A stretch of DNA of 64,000 nucleotides from Acidobacteriota bacterium. GTDB lineage: Bacteria > Acidobacteriota > Polarisedimenticolia > J045. The stretch covers positions 1 through 64,000 of the forward strand of contig JALOKP010000002.1 in the NCBI GenBank assembly GCA_025456425.1, written 5' to 3'. The position numbers were made by a program, and so were the translations under genes. This document shows, in pieces, positions 27,476 through 36,818 of the stretch (position 1 is the stretch's first letter; every line of letters starts with the position of its first letter). The notes below the pieces were generated by a model. It did no database searches. It was given only the letters and a program-made list of their open reading frames with translations, and was not told the DNA's origin.

Positions 27476-28573
27476 TCAATCCCCGTGGCACTTCGCGCAG
27501 AGCGGCCGCTGCGCGCCGCCGGCAGTCGTCTCGTAGGGGTTCGGGATCCGGTACGACCCGGACGCCACGCCCTCCTGGCTCCACTGCTCGATCTTGAAGT
27601 CCCAGCGCCCCGCTGCCGGCCCCGACGACGCGTGCGCGCGGTGGCACGAGATGCAGGTGACGCGCGCCCCGGAGGGGGTGGGCCCGGTCGAGGCCACGGT
27701 CGCCCCGGCCACCTCGTACGGAACGAGCGGCTCGTACGAGTCGGACGCCACGCCGTCGCTGAAGCCGGTCCCGCGGTAGGTGTTGTAGGTCTGGAGCATC
27801 TCGGGCTCGAGCACTTCGTCGATCGGATGCTCGAAGGACGATCCGCTCCCCTCGTCGTGATAGCGGCCGTGGCAGTTCCCGCACCACGCACTCATGCCGG
27901 CCCGGTAGGCGGTGTGGTTGTTGCGCGACTCGGGCGTGCCGTCGAGGTCGATCCCGGTGGCGTCGGGCGCGTTGCTCGTGAACTGGAACACGTGGCCGTT
28001 GGCCTTGCTCGGCTGCGAGTCGCGGCCGTACAGCAGGCGGAAGTGGCCGAACTTGCCGTGCGGATCGTGGCACGAGGTGCAGCCCAGCGCGGCGGCAGGG
28101 TAACTTCCTCCAGGCGCGAAGGGGCGGAGCGGATCGGCCGACAGGCCGTAGTCGATCGAGACCAGGTTATGGCCTGCCGCGTCCCCGCGGATCCAGTTGG
28201 CCGGATTGGCGCCGCCGGGTCCGTCGTTCAGGTTGTCCTCCGTGAGCAAGATGAAGGCGCCGCCGCCGTAGATCGGCCCCGGCATGGTCACCGCCTGGCC
28301 CCAGCTGTTGCCATTCGCGGTGCCGTGGCAATTCAGGCAGATGTCCGTCGCGGTGGCCCCCTTGAGCAGGTAGTTGGTCGGATTGAACACCGCCCCGGGG
28401 TCGTGCATGGTGTGGCAGCCGCCGCAGGCGGCCACGCCGCCCGAGTGGAAGGCTGCGGCAGGCGGTCCGGCCGCGACGACGAGCGCGGCAAGCGCGGCGC
28501 CCAGCCCGAGCCACGCGACGCGGGGCGCGCGCCCTTCCGGGCGTGCCGCGGTCGGTCGATCGATCCGTCCCAT
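27476..28573 (-). CDS. Second OmcS-like hexahaem c-type cytochrome
   Basis: 365 residues. After a long basic N-terminus and hydrophobic signal (to about residue 41), the mature protein begins FHSGGVAACGGCHTMH, the opening known from the Geobacter nanowire cytochrome OmcS. Six CxxCH sites sit at about 50, 79, 165, 231, 307 and 359. The spacing landmarks match OmcS: CTSCHDPHGK (third), MSAWCGNCH (fourth), CISCHRAHAS (fifth), and a final NPY-x-LCAKCH-like end. Probably exported and possibly filament-forming. ATG at 28573 has GGGAG upstream; it follows the response-regulator stop by about 20 bases and closes the operon. Confidence 0.88.
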   Translation of the reverse strand: MGRIDRPTAARPEGRAPRVAWLGLGAALAALVVAAGPPAAAFHSGGVAACGGCHTMHDPGAVFNPTNYLLKGATATDICLNCHGTANGNSWGQAVTMPGPIYGGGAFILLTEDNLNDGPGGANPANWIRGDAAGHNLVSIDYGLSADPLRPFAPGGSYPAAALGCTSCHDPHGKFGHFRLLYGRDSQPSKANGHVFQFTSNAPDATGIDLDGTPESRNNHTAYRAGMSAWCGNCHGRYHDEGSGSSFEHPIDEVLEPEMLQTYNTYRGTGFSDGVASDSYEPLVPYEVAGATVASTGPTPSGARVTCISCHRAHASSGPAAGRWDFKIEQWSQEGVASGSYRIPNPYETTAGGAQRPLCAKCHGD

Positions 28574-28593
28574 GGAACGTCTCCCTCGCATCG

Positions 28594-30003
28594 TCACTCC
28601 AGCGCGAACTTCTTGATCTGGTAGCGGAGCGAGTCGTAGGTCATGCCGAGCAGCTTGGCCGCGACCGTCTTGTTCCCACCCGCCTTGGCCAGCGCTTGCT
28701 CGATCAACTGCCGCTCGACGTCCTCGAGCGAGAGGCCTTCGTCGGGCAGCGACAGCTCGAACCCCTTCGCCGCACCCGGCGCGACGGCCGGGGCGGCGCT
28801 GGCGCCCGCAATCTCGCGCGGGAGGTGCTCAGGCAGCACCTTCTGTCCCCGCCCCAGGACCACGATCCGCTCGACCACGTTGCGGACCTCGCGCACGTTC
28901 CCCGGCCAGTCGTAGGCACTCAGCCGGGCCTCGGCCTCGGGGCTGAAGTCGGTCGGTCCCGGCCGCTTGTACTTGACCAGGAAACGGCCCAGGAAGTAGC
29001 GGGCCAGGGCCAGGATGTCCGCGCGCCGCTCGCGCAGCGGCGGCAGGTGCAGCGGGAAGGCGTTGAGGCGGTAGAACAGATCGGGCCGGAAGGTGCCGTT
29101 CTCGACCGCCTGCTCGAGATCGCGATTGGTCGTCGCGAAGACGACGACCTCGATCGGGATGTCCTGCCGGCCGCCGATCCGGCGCGCCTGTCGCTCTTCC
29201 AGCACGCGCAGCAGCTTGCTCTGCAGGAAGAGCGGCATGTCCCCGATCTCGTCGAGCAGGATCGAGCCGCCGTGCGCCAGCTCGAACAGCCCCTTCTTCT
29301 CCGACTTGGCGTCGGTGAAGGCGCCGCGCTCGTGGCCGAACAGCTCGCTTTCGACCAGGTTCTCGGGCATCGCAGCGCAGTTGATCCCGACGAAGGGGGC
29401 GTAACTGTCGGCCCCCTCGCCGAACATCGCGGCGTGGGCGAAGCGGGCGAACATCTCCTTGCCGGTCCCGCTCTCGCCGGTGATCAGGATCGTGTTCACC
29501 CCGGCTTCAGCCAGCCGCGAGACCTCTTCCTTGAGCGACTCGATCACCGGCGAGACCCCGATGATCGGGCGCTCGACGATCTCGGCGCTCATCCGGCGCA
29601 GGGAGTCGACCTGGTCCTTCAGTGCGCGCTTCTCGAGCACGTTCGCAACGACGATCTTGACCTCGTCGAGGTCGAAGGGCTTGGTCAGGTAGTCGGCGGC
29701 GCCCAGCTTCATCGCGCGGACCGCGGTCTCCGCGCTGTCGTCGGCGGTGAGCATGATCGCCTGCGCCGTGATCCCTTCGTCGCGCATCTCCTGGAGCAGC
29801 TCGAGCCCGCTCTTCCCGGGCAGGTTGACGTCGAGCAGCGCGACGTCGGGCACGAAGCTGCGCGCCGCCTCGAGCGCCGCTCCGGGGTCGTGCTCGACCC
29901 GCAGCTCGTAGCCCTCCTGGCGCAGCGCGCGCCCCAGCATCGAGCCGATCAGCTCGTCGTCGTCGAGGACGAGGATCCGTCCCTTGGGCCTGGCCGGCTT
30001 CAC
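28594..30003 (-). CDS. NtrC-family sigma-54 activator (response regulator)
   Basis: 469 residues. Receiver domain with LVLDDDE, Asp58 in ALLDVNLPG and Lys in LTKPFD; AAA+ domain with Walker A GESGTGKE (176-183), GAFTDA at 227-232 (the GAFTGA loop that contacts sigma-54, common D variant), Walker B GGSILLDEIGDM and DWPGNVREVRN. A Fis-type HTH ends the protein (KTVAAKLLGMTYDSLRYQIKK). GTG start overlaps the kinase stop (GTGA). Expected targets include the sigma-54 promoters at 26731 and 46686, both within 17 kb. Confidence 0.94.
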   Translation of the reverse strand: MKPARPKGRILVLDDDELIGSMLGRALRQEGYELRVEHDPGAALEAARSFVPDVALLDVNLPGKSGLELLQEMRDEGITAQAIMLTADDSAETAVRAMKLGAADYLTKPFDLDEVKIVVANVLEKRALKDQVDSLRRMSAEIVERPIIGVSPVIESLKEEVSRLAEAGVNTILITGESGTGKEMFARFAHAAMFGEGADSYAPFVGINCAAMPENLVESELFGHERGAFTDAKSEKKGLFELAHGGSILLDEIGDMPLFLQSKLLRVLEERQARRIGGRQDIPIEVVVFATTNRDLEQAVENGTFRPDLFYRLNAFPLHLPPLRERRADILALARYFLGRFLVKYKRPGPTDFSPEAEARLSAYDWPGNVREVRNVVERIVVLGRGQKVLPEHLPREIAGASAAPAVAPGAAKGFELSLPDEGLSLEDVERQLIEQALAKAGGNKTVAAKLLGMTYDSLRYQIKKFALE

Positions 30004-31451
30004 GCTGCACTCTCCGCCCCAGCCGTCCGTGCCGGGATGCGGACGGTGAAAACCGCCCCGCCTCCCGGGTTGTCGGCGACGCGTAGGGTACCACCCTGCT
30101 GCTCGATCAGCTGACGCGAGATCGCGAGCCCGAGCCCCGTTCCCTTGCCCTTGGTCGTGAAGAACGGCTCGAAGATCCGCTCGCGGCTCTCGGGCGGCAC
30201 GCCCTTCCCGCTGTCCGCGACCTCGATCCGGACCATCCCGTCGGGATCCGCGCCCGTTCTGACCACCAGCGTTCCGCCCTCCGGCATCGCCTCCAGCGCG
30301 TTCAGCAGCAGGTTGACCACCACCTGCTCGAGCTGCGCCGGATCGGCCACCGCCACCGCCCCGGAGCCCGCCTCCCGGACCAGGCGGATCGGCCGGGCGT
30401 GGGCCGGGGCAAAGCGCGGGTCGCGGCCGTAGAGCGACAGGCTCGAGGCGATCAGCGCGTCGACGTCGACCTCGGCGGGCTGGGGCCGCGGCGGCCGCGC
30501 GAAGGTCAGGAAACTCCTCATCAGCGTCTCGACGCGGACGACCTCCTGCCGCACCTTGCGCGCCACGTCGCGGTTCTCTTCCGTCATCGACTCCTCGCCG
30601 GCCAGGATCTCCATCGCCACCTTGATCCCGGCGAGCGGGTTCTTGATCTCGTGGGCCAGGCCTGCCGAGAGCCGGCCGAGCGCCGCCATCTGCTCGGCCC
30701 GCTGGCGCCCGACGATGTGCTCGCGCAGCGACGAGGCCATCGTATTGAAGGCCTCCCCGAGCTGGCCGAACTCGTCCGAGAGGCCAGGGACGCGGTAGTC
30801 GAGCTCGCCCGCCGAGAGCCGTCGCGTCGTGTCCAGCAGCACGCCGAGCGGCCGCGTGATCCCCCGCACGAAGACGAATCCGAGACCAATCGAAACCAGC
30901 GGCCCGGCCGCCAGCAGGAACAGCAGCACGCCGGTCGTCTTGCGGATCGAGGCCAGCGCCCGCTGCGTGCTGGCCTCCAGCCGCGCGCCGGTCAGGGCGA
31001 TCATGTCGCTGACCTGCTCGATCAGGTCCTCCCCGACCTGGAACGCATTGTCGCGCTCGGCACGGATGCGATCCGCGCCGGCCCGTACGGTCATGACCCG
31101 GCTGATCGCCTCCTGATACCCGATCGTCCGGCGCTCGAGGTCCTCGAGGCGCGCGGCGGTCGCCGCGTCGTGGTGGCAGTCCGAGCAGGTCCGGACGACG
31201 CGCCCCATGCTGCGGACGTGCGAGACGATCGTGTCGGTGTCGCGTGCGAAGCGCGTCTCGCGCAGCGCCAGGTCGGTCTGGACCCGCCGGATCTGGATCA
31301 GGTAGTGCTCCCGCAGGATCTCGACCTGGTGCAGCATGATCAGGTTGTCCAGGCGGTTGGTCGTGCTGCCGATCAGGTGCAGCACGTAGAGCCCGCCGCC
31401 CAGGAAGAGGATCGCGTAGATCGTCAGGCCGACGATGATCTTGGTCTTCAT
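30000..31451 (-). CDS. Membrane sensor histidine kinase with a periplasmic c-type haem site
   Basis: 483 residues. TM1 about 5-27; a periplasmic helical domain (28-172) containing TCSDCHHD, a CxxCH haem attachment motif at 89-93; TM2 about 174-196; HAMP; HisKA with [14 protein letters not shown] (His267); HATPase with [20 protein letters not shown] and [11 protein letters not shown]. Attachment of haem would let the kinase sense redox state or a gas. Its ATG overlaps the PhnD-like gene stop and its TGA overlaps the regulator start, so three signalling genes are translated together inside a cytochrome operon. Confidence 0.93.
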   Translation of the reverse strand: MKTKIIVGLTIYAILFLGGGLYVLHLIGSTTNRLDNLIMLHQVEILREHYLIQIRRVQTDLALRETRFARDTDTIVSHVRSMGRVVRTCSDCHHDAATAARLEDLERRTIGYQEAISRVMTVRAGADRIRAERDNAFQVGEDLIEQVSDMIALTGARLEASTQRALASIRKTTGVLLFLLAAGPLVSIGLGFVFVRGITRPLGVLLDTTRRLSAGELDYRVPGLSDEFGQLGEAFNTMASSLREHIVGRQRAEQMAALGRLSAGLAHEIKNPLAGIKVAMEILAGEESMTEENRDVARKVRQEVVRVETLMRSFLTFARPPRPQPAEVDVDALIASSLSLYGRDPRFAPAHARPIRLVREAGSGAVAVADPAQLEQVVVNLLLNALEAMPEGGTLVVRTGADPDGMVRIEVADSGKGVPPESRERIFEPFFTTKGKGTGLGLAISRQLIEQQGGTLRVADNPGGGAVFTVRIPARTAGAESAA

Positions 31452-32395
31452 CGGCTGTTGTCGTACTGGTAGCGGTCGAGGTCGAGGCCGATCTCGCGCG
31501 CAAGGCGGTAGACCGGCTCGTAGTCCTCGTCCCGGGTCTCGATGAAGCGCACCGCCCCGAGGCTCTCGAGGGCGCGCCTTCCATGCGGATCCTCGTGCAT
31601 CGTCAGCAGCGCCTCGCGCAGCCGGGCCCGCAGTTCCGGCGGGAGTCCGCGCCGCAGCGCGAGACCGTTCTCCGGGACGTCGGGCGAGCGGGCCAGGAAG
31701 GTCAGGTCGGAGACCACGCGCGGATCCTCGCCCGCCATCCGCTCGAGCACGCTGCTCTTGGCCGCACCCGCGTCGGCACGCCCGTCGAGGACGTCGCGGA
31801 TCACGTCCTCGTGCGTTCCCGCGAAATAGGTCTCGCCCAGGAAGGTCCGGTAGTCCTTGACTCCGTGCCGCGCCAGGAACTCCAGCGGCAGCAGGTAGCC
31901 GGCCGTCGTGGCCTGGTCGACGAAGGCGAAACGCTTGCCGCGCAGCCCCGCGGCGTCGCGAATCCCACTGTCGCGGCGGACGAGGACGACGCCGAAGTAG
32001 GTCGATCGCCCGTTCTGCATCACCGGTCGGGCGATGGCGTCGACGTCGAGACGGCGGTGCGCCAGGACGTAGGTGAAACTGCCGAAAAATGCCCCGTCGA
32101 GCCCGGCCGACTCGAAGTTGGTCACGACGTTGCCGTAGCGCGGCAGGATCTCGAGGTGGATCCCCCTCCCGACGCGGGCCGAGAGGTAGGCTGCGAGCGG
32201 CTCGTAGCGCTCGAGCTGCCGGAAGATGTTGCGCTCCGGGAGCAGGCCGATCTGAAGCTCCTGGTCCGGCGCCGCCCGGGGCGGCTCGGCCGGCGAGGGG
32301 AGCGCGGTCCCGTGCAGGCCCGGCGGCGCCTCGTTCCCGCCACAGGCGACGGCCAGCGCGCCGAGGACGACGGATACCCTGCGCCCCCATCTCAC
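31448..32395 (-). CDS. PhnD-like periplasmic binding lipoprotein
   Basis: 315 residues. N-terminus with lipobox ALAVACG, so probably membrane-tethered. The domain ELQIGLLPERNIFRQLERYEPLAAYLSARVG, SAGLDGAFFGSFTYVLAH, GVVLVRRDSGI, LRGKRFAFVDQATTAGYLLP is the phosphate/phosphonate (PhnD/SsuA-type) solute-binding fold. No ABC permease or ATPase is adjacent; instead the haem sensor kinase overlaps it by 4 bp. It may act as an extracytoplasmic ligand sensor for that kinase rather than in transport. GTG start. Confidence 0.85.
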   Translation of the reverse strand: MRWGRRVSVVLGALAVACGGNEAPPGLHGTALPSPAEPPRAAPDQELQIGLLPERNIFRQLERYEPLAAYLSARVGRGIHLEILPRYGNVVTNFESAGLDGAFFGSFTYVLAHRRLDVDAIARPVMQNGRSTYFGVVLVRRDSGIRDAAGLRGKRFAFVDQATTAGYLLPLEFLARHGVKDYRTFLGETYFAGTHEDVIRDVLDGRADAGAAKSSVLERMAGEDPRVVSDLTFLARSPDVPENGLALRRGLPPELRARLREALLTMHEDPHGRRALESLGAVRFIETRDEDYEPVYRLAREIGLDLDRYQYDNSR

Positions 32396-32457
32396 GCTGC
32401 GCCCTCCGCTCCGGCCGGCGGTCGCCGGTCCGGGTCCGCCCTGCTCCCCCGCAACGC

Positions 32458-33366
32458 CTAACGCGCGATCGCGAAGACCTGGACGCGGTTGTTGTCCCGG
32501 TCGGCCACGAGCAGCGTGCCCGCCGGGTCGTAGGCGACGGCCGACGGGAAGCGCAGGAACCCCTCGCGTACCCCCATCGTGCCCTGCCGGCCCTGGAACG
32601 AGCCATCCGGGCCGAGGATCACGATCCCATCCCCATACTGGTCGACGACGAAGAGGTGCCCCGAGTCGGCCGCCGCGAGGCTGGTCGCGAACTCGAGCTC
32701 CTGCGCCAGGCTGCCGCCGAACGGCGCCGCCTCGGTCGTCCCGGTGCGCACTACCCAGGCCTGCTGGCCGAGGCTGTCGATCAGGTAGAGGTTCCCGCGC
32801 GGGTCGAGCGCGAGGTCGGAGAAGAAAGTCCGGCCGGCGGGGAGCGCGATCTCGCGCGCCAGCTTCCCGGCGGCGTCGAGCACGATCACCCGCGGCACCG
32901 AGACGTCGAGCACGAAGAGCTGGTCCTGGCGATCGACGGCAAAGCTGCGCACGGCCGGCGCGCCGGCGGCCGGCAGCTCGACGAAGCCGCGGAAGGCTCC
33001 GGACGACGAGACGCGCGCGATCCGGCGCGACTTCCCGTCGAGCACCAGCAGGTCGCCCTTGGACGTGAACTCCATCCGCGTCGGATACGGCACCTCGGCC
33101 AGCTTGTACTCGGCGACCGGCTGGGCCCCTTCCGGCGCCATCCGGAAGGTGACGATCCGCCCGGCCCCGGTGTCGGACACGGCCACCGCGGATTCAGGCC
33201 CGAAGGCGACCCCCTCCGGCTCGGTCAGCGCGGCGCCCTTGGAGTCGGTGTAGAGCGGGGCCTGGGCCCGCAGCTTCAGCCCGCCCGCGGCCTGCGAGGC
33301 GGGAAGCAGCGCCCCCCCCAGCAGCGCCGCCAGCGCCCACGACACAACGACGATTCTCCGGCGCAC
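32458..33366 (-). CDS. NHL-repeat beta-propeller exported protein
   Basis: 302 residues. Signal peptide ending LLPASQAAGG, then about six NHL-type blades (LTEPEGVAFGPESAVAVSDTGAGRI, YPTRMEFTSKGDLLVLDG, VRSFAVDRQDQLFVLD, FSDLALDPRGNLYLID, ATSLAAADSGHLFVVD, FPSAVAYDPAGTLLVAD). NHL propellers are common neighbours of multihaem cytochrome genes; a binding or assembly role is assumed. GTG start with AGGAGG seven bases upstream, located inside the last codons of the 16-haem gene, so translation is coupled. Confidence 0.88.
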   Translation of the reverse strand: MRRRIVVVSWALAALLGGALLPASQAAGGLKLRAQAPLYTDSKGAALTEPEGVAFGPESAVAVSDTGAGRIVTFRMAPEGAQPVAEYKLAEVPYPTRMEFTSKGDLLVLDGKSRRIARVSSSGAFRGFVELPAAGAPAVRSFAVDRQDQLFVLDVSVPRVIVLDAAGKLAREIALPAGRTFFSDLALDPRGNLYLIDSLGQQAWVVRTGTTEAAPFGGSLAQELEFATSLAAADSGHLFVVDQYGDGIVILGPDGSFQGRQGTMGVREGFLRFPSAVAYDPAGTLLVADRDNNRVQVFAIAR

Positions 33367-33370
33367 GGCC

Positions 33371-34642
33371 CTACCTCCTGAAATCCTGGTGACAGGTCAC
33401 GCACAGGTCCCGCTTCTTGTCCTGCCAGGTGATGTACTTGTGCGCCGAGCCGTGCGAGTCGTGGCAGCTCAGGCAGTCGACGCGGACGTTCTTGTTGCGC
33501 GGGTCGACGACCTCCTTGCCGATCGGGTGCGACGAGTGTTCCTTCCAATCGTGGCAGGTGCTGCAGACGGCCGTCGAATCGGCGGCATTGAAGAGCAGCA
33601 CGGTGTTCGAGCCGTGCGGCGAGTGACAGGCCGAGCAGTTGCCGTCGGCCACCGGCTGGTGCTTGGCGGCCGACTCGCGCGCCTGCCGGACCGCGTCGGA
33701 GTGGCAGGACCCGCAGACGTCGATCTCCGGGGCCGCGAGCAGCTTGCCGGCCTTGGAGGCGTGCGGCCGGTGGCAGTTGAGGCAGGCCTCGCGATCGAGC
33801 ACCGGCCAGTGGACCCGGTTGAGCGCCAGCGTCGCGTTGACCAGCTCGCTGTGGCAGCCCTTGCAGCCGTCGAGCCCGGACTTCTTCACCTTGAGCGCGT
33901 CGGGCGAGGCGGCCTCGTAGTGGCAGGTGGCGCACATCCGGTTGGCGACCGGCTGGTGGACGCTGGTCCACAGGATCCCCTTCTGGCTCGAGCCGTGGGG
34001 GTCGTGGCACGAGGAGCAGTCGGAGCTCCCGACCGGGTAGTTGAGGTGCGCGGTCCGGAACGGCCCGGCGTCGGTCTTGTGGCACTCGACGCACAGCCCG
34101 GGCGCCGGCTTCACCAGCAGGCTGCCGGCGCCCTTGGAGGCGTGCGGGTCGTGACATCCCAGGCAGGACTTGCCGATCGGCCCGTGCTTGAACTTCGCGG
34201 CCTCGATCGATTTCCCTACATCGGCATGGCACTTGAAGCAGAGCGCGCTTCCGGAGGCCAGCAACTGGTCCTTGTTCGCCGAGGCGTGCGGATCGTGACA
34301 CTTGGTGCACTGGCCGTCGACCGCGTCCTGGTGCGCGCTCTTCGCCCCGGCCGGAACGATGTCGGCGTGGCAGGTCGCGCAGATCTTGTCGGCGTCGGCC
34401 GCGAGCAGCTTGCCGTGCGACGAGGCGTGGGGGCTGTGGCAGTCGCTGCACTCGCCGGCCTTGACCGGCGTGTGGATGAAGGCCTGCTTCATCGTCTCCT
34501 GGAACTGGGCGTGGCAGGAGAGGCAGGCCTTGCCCTTGGCCCCGGGCTTCAGCTTGTACTTGACCTCATCGGTCTGGCCGGCGGCGGCGGAGACGGCGAG
34601 CAGGGCCGAGAGGACGAACGCGACGGTGAGCCGGGCTCTCAT
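33371..34642 (-). CDS. 16-haem c-type cytochrome (doubled CxxCH repeats)
   Basis: 423 residues with a cleavable signal peptide. Sixteen CxxCH motifs are countable, from CLSCH near residue 40 to CVTCH just before the C-terminus: one haem per about 26 residues. Motifs alternate as LCxxCH ... HxPVxxGxCxxCHxPHAS, the paired-CxxCH pattern, with extra histidines for bis-His ligation. Likely periplasmic or surface electron carrier. It starts 10 bases after the 26-haem gene with AGGAG upstream. No axial methionine pattern or catalytic site recognised. Confidence 0.93.
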   Translation of the reverse strand: MRARLTVAFVLSALLAVSAAAGQTDEVKYKLKPGAKGKACLSCHAQFQETMKQAFIHTPVKAGECSDCHSPHASSHGKLLAADADKICATCHADIVPAGAKSAHQDAVDGQCTKCHDPHASANKDQLLASGSALCFKCHADVGKSIEAAKFKHGPIGKSCLGCHDPHASKGAGSLLVKPAPGLCVECHKTDAGPFRTAHLNYPVGSSDCSSCHDPHGSSQKGILWTSVHQPVANRMCATCHYEAASPDALKVKKSGLDGCKGCHSELVNATLALNRVHWPVLDREACLNCHRPHASKAGKLLAAPEIDVCGSCHSDAVRQARESAAKHQPVADGNCSACHSPHGSNTVLLFNAADSTAVCSTCHDWKEHSSHPIGKEVVDPRNKNVRVDCLSCHDSHGSAHKYITWQDKKRDLCVTCHQDFRR

Positions 34643-34652
34643 GACTCGTCTC

Positions 34653-36617
34653 CTAGCGCTTCGTCACGGTGTGGCACTCCTCGCAGGAGCCGCCGACGAA
34701 GGGGGCGTGGACCTGGGCCTGGAACAGGTTCGGGTCCTTGGAGGCGTGGGGGGCGTGACAACCGACGCAGTTCATCACCGCGGGGTCGATCCCGAGGTGC
34801 GCGTTCGAGAAGGCCGCGTCCTTGACGTCGTGGCAGGTCGCACAGAGCGTCCCCTGCGGCTCGGTCAGGAGCGCCTTGTGCACCCCCTCGTGGGGTCGGT
34901 GGCAGGTCTGGCAGTCGCTCTCGACCGGCGAGTGTACGGTGCCCGCCTTCAGGCTCTCGCCCAGCGTCTTGTGGCACGACAGGCAGAGGTCGGTCCCCGA
35001 GGCCAGCATCAGCTTGGGGAGCTTCGTCGCGTGCGCGCTGTGGCAGCTCGAACATTGGCCGTCGACGACCGGCTGGTGCCGGGCTTTCGCGGTCTTGACC
35101 GCGTCGGTCACGTCGGCGTGGCACTCCCCGCAGACCTGCGACTGCCCGGCCTTCATCAGGCCGGTCACGTTCGAGGCGTGGGACACGTGGCAGGTGGCGC
35201 AGTCGCCGGACTCGAACGGCATGTGGACGGTCTGCCCCTCCGCCGGCTTCATCATCCCGCCGTGGCAGCTCGCGCAGAGCGCGGAGCCGGTCTTGGACAG
35301 CAGCTTCGGCTCCGCCGCGCCGTGCGCGGAGTGGCAGGCCGAGCAGGTCCCGTTGAGGACCGGCGCGTGAACGCTGGTCCTCGCGAACTCGGCCTCGGAG
35401 TCGCTGTGGCAGCCGTAGCAGACCCGGTCCTCGCGATCGGCCAGGAGGTGCGGCACCGAGGACCCGTGCGGATCGTGACAGGACGAGCACATCCCCTCCT
35501 GGAACGGGGTGTGCGCCGCCTTGAAGGTCTCGGTCTTCTGCTTGGTGTGGCAGGGGTAGCAAAGTTCGGCGTCCTTGGCGAGCAGCAGCCCCTTCTCCTT
35601 CGCCGCGTGCGCGCCGTGGCAGGACAGGCACCCCTTCCCCTCGCTCACCGCCTTGTGCTTGACCGTGACCGCCGCGGTCTGTTCCTTGTGGCAGTCCGCG
35701 CACAGCGCGTTGCCGCCGTGGAGCAGCAGGTCGGTCGACTGGGAGGCGTGAGGATCGTGGCAGGACGAGCACATCCCCGCGGTGAACGGGGCGTGGACCA
35801 CCTTCGCACCGCCGGTCAGCGCCGCCTCGTCGTGACAGTTCGAGCAGAGCGCCGCACCGTCCCCGGTCACCGCGAACGGCTTGGCCTCCTTGGCGTCGGC
35901 GTGGCAGGCGCTGCAGCTGCCCGAGGCCATCGGGTCGTGCGCGCTGACCTTGAGCAGCCCCTTCTGGACCGAGCTGTGGGGATCGTGGCAGACGGAACAG
36001 TCGGCGTTCTGGACGGGGTAGTTCTCGTGGGCCTTGCGGAACGGCTCCTTGGCCGGGTCGTGGCACTCGGCGCAGAGCGCCCCCTTGGCCTTCAGCAGCA
36101 GGTCGGGCTGATCGGCGCTGTGTGAGCCGTGGCAGGCGGTGCAGCCGGTCGTCTTGAGCGGGGCGTGGACCACGGCCTGCTCGTACGGCTTGCGGTCGTG
36201 GCACTCGTAGCAGGCCGCGGCCCCCTGCGCCTTCATGAGGGCGGCGCCGGTCGACCCGTGCGGGTCGTGGCAGTTGATGCACTTGCCGCGCTTGACCGGC
36301 GTGTGGACCTGGGGCTTCGTCAGGCCGAGCGCGTCCTTGGTGTGGCAGCTCTCGCAGAGCTGGTTGCCGTCCTTCTTCAACAGCAGCTTGGGGACCAGCC
36401 CGTGCCTCAGGTGGCAGTCCTCGCAGCGCCCCTCCTTCAGGCCGGGGTGGACGCTCGCGTAGGACTTCATCGTGTCGGCGAACTTCGTGTGGCAGTCGAG
36501 GCAGGCCTTCTTCTCGACCTTCTTCTGGGCGAGTGCCGGAGTCGCCGCGAACGCGGCAGCGAGCAGGACGAGCAGGGTCCCGCACAGGATCGACCGGCCA
36601 GCGGACTGAGGTCGCAT
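34653..36617 (-). CDS. 26-haem c-type cytochrome (doubled CxxCH repeats)
   Basis: 654 residues. Signal peptide ending ATPALAQ, then 26 CxxCH motifs from CLDCHTKF to CEECHTVTKR, about one per 25 residues and with almost no haem-free sequence. Repeating unit: CxxCH, 15-20 residues with a HxP, then CxxCHDPHGS or CxxCHSAHA, then a KLLL-type turn. Such density implies a wire-like haem chain rather than an enzyme. GGAG lies six bases upstream of the ATG at 36617. First gene of the operon that runs to 27476; a sigma-70-type promoter lies upstream. Confidence 0.94.
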   Translation of the reverse strand: MRPQSAGRSILCGTLLVLLAAAFAATPALAQKKVEKKACLDCHTKFADTMKSYASVHPGLKEGRCEDCHLRHGLVPKLLLKKDGNQLCESCHTKDALGLTKPQVHTPVKRGKCINCHDPHGSTGAALMKAQGAAACYECHDRKPYEQAVVHAPLKTTGCTACHGSHSADQPDLLLKAKGALCAECHDPAKEPFRKAHENYPVQNADCSVCHDPHSSVQKGLLKVSAHDPMASGSCSACHADAKEAKPFAVTGDGAALCSNCHDEAALTGGAKVVHAPFTAGMCSSCHDPHASQSTDLLLHGGNALCADCHKEQTAAVTVKHKAVSEGKGCLSCHGAHAAKEKGLLLAKDAELCYPCHTKQKTETFKAAHTPFQEGMCSSCHDPHGSSVPHLLADREDRVCYGCHSDSEAEFARTSVHAPVLNGTCSACHSAHGAAEPKLLSKTGSALCASCHGGMMKPAEGQTVHMPFESGDCATCHVSHASNVTGLMKAGQSQVCGECHADVTDAVKTAKARHQPVVDGQCSSCHSAHATKLPKLMLASGTDLCLSCHKTLGESLKAGTVHSPVESDCQTCHRPHEGVHKALLTEPQGTLCATCHDVKDAAFSNAHLGIDPAVMNCVGCHAPHASKDPNLFQAQVHAPFVGGSCEECHTVTKR

Positions 36618-36705
36618 GACGTGCTCCACTTCCAAGCCCCCCAACGGCACCTATTCTAGGGGTGAATACTATCGCGCGGCAAGTTTGTTAGTTTCTCTTG
36701 TAACT

Positions 36706-36733
36706 AGACTACTCGGCCCGCGACGTAAGTCAA
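36706..36733 (-). promoter_or_regulatory. Sigma-70-type promoter for the 26-haem cytochrome operon
   Basis: On the minus strand TTGACT (-35), 16-base spacer, TAGTCT (-10), in a locally AT-rich patch unusual for this window. Predicted start lies about 80 bases before the ATG. An inverted repeat CCTA-TTC-TAGG at 36650-36660 sits downstream and could be an operator. Confidence 0.5.
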
Positions 36734-36818
36734 GGCCGCCCCCGGGTTAGGCGTCCTGGGCTGCCGGGATCTGTCCGGAATTAAGGCGATAGTCAGGCGA
36801 AAACAACCTCGCGGCCAC

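Noticed and set aside
31448..32395. Phosphonate ABC transporter operon
   Set aside because: Only the binding-protein fold is present. No permease or ATPase is adjacent, and the gene overlaps a sensor kinase.
33389..36125. Long plus-strand frames and apparent tandem repeats opposite the dense cytochrome genes
   Set aside because: They mirror the CxxCH codon repeats on the minus strand. Spacing and sequence vary too much for a CRISPR array or satellite repeat.
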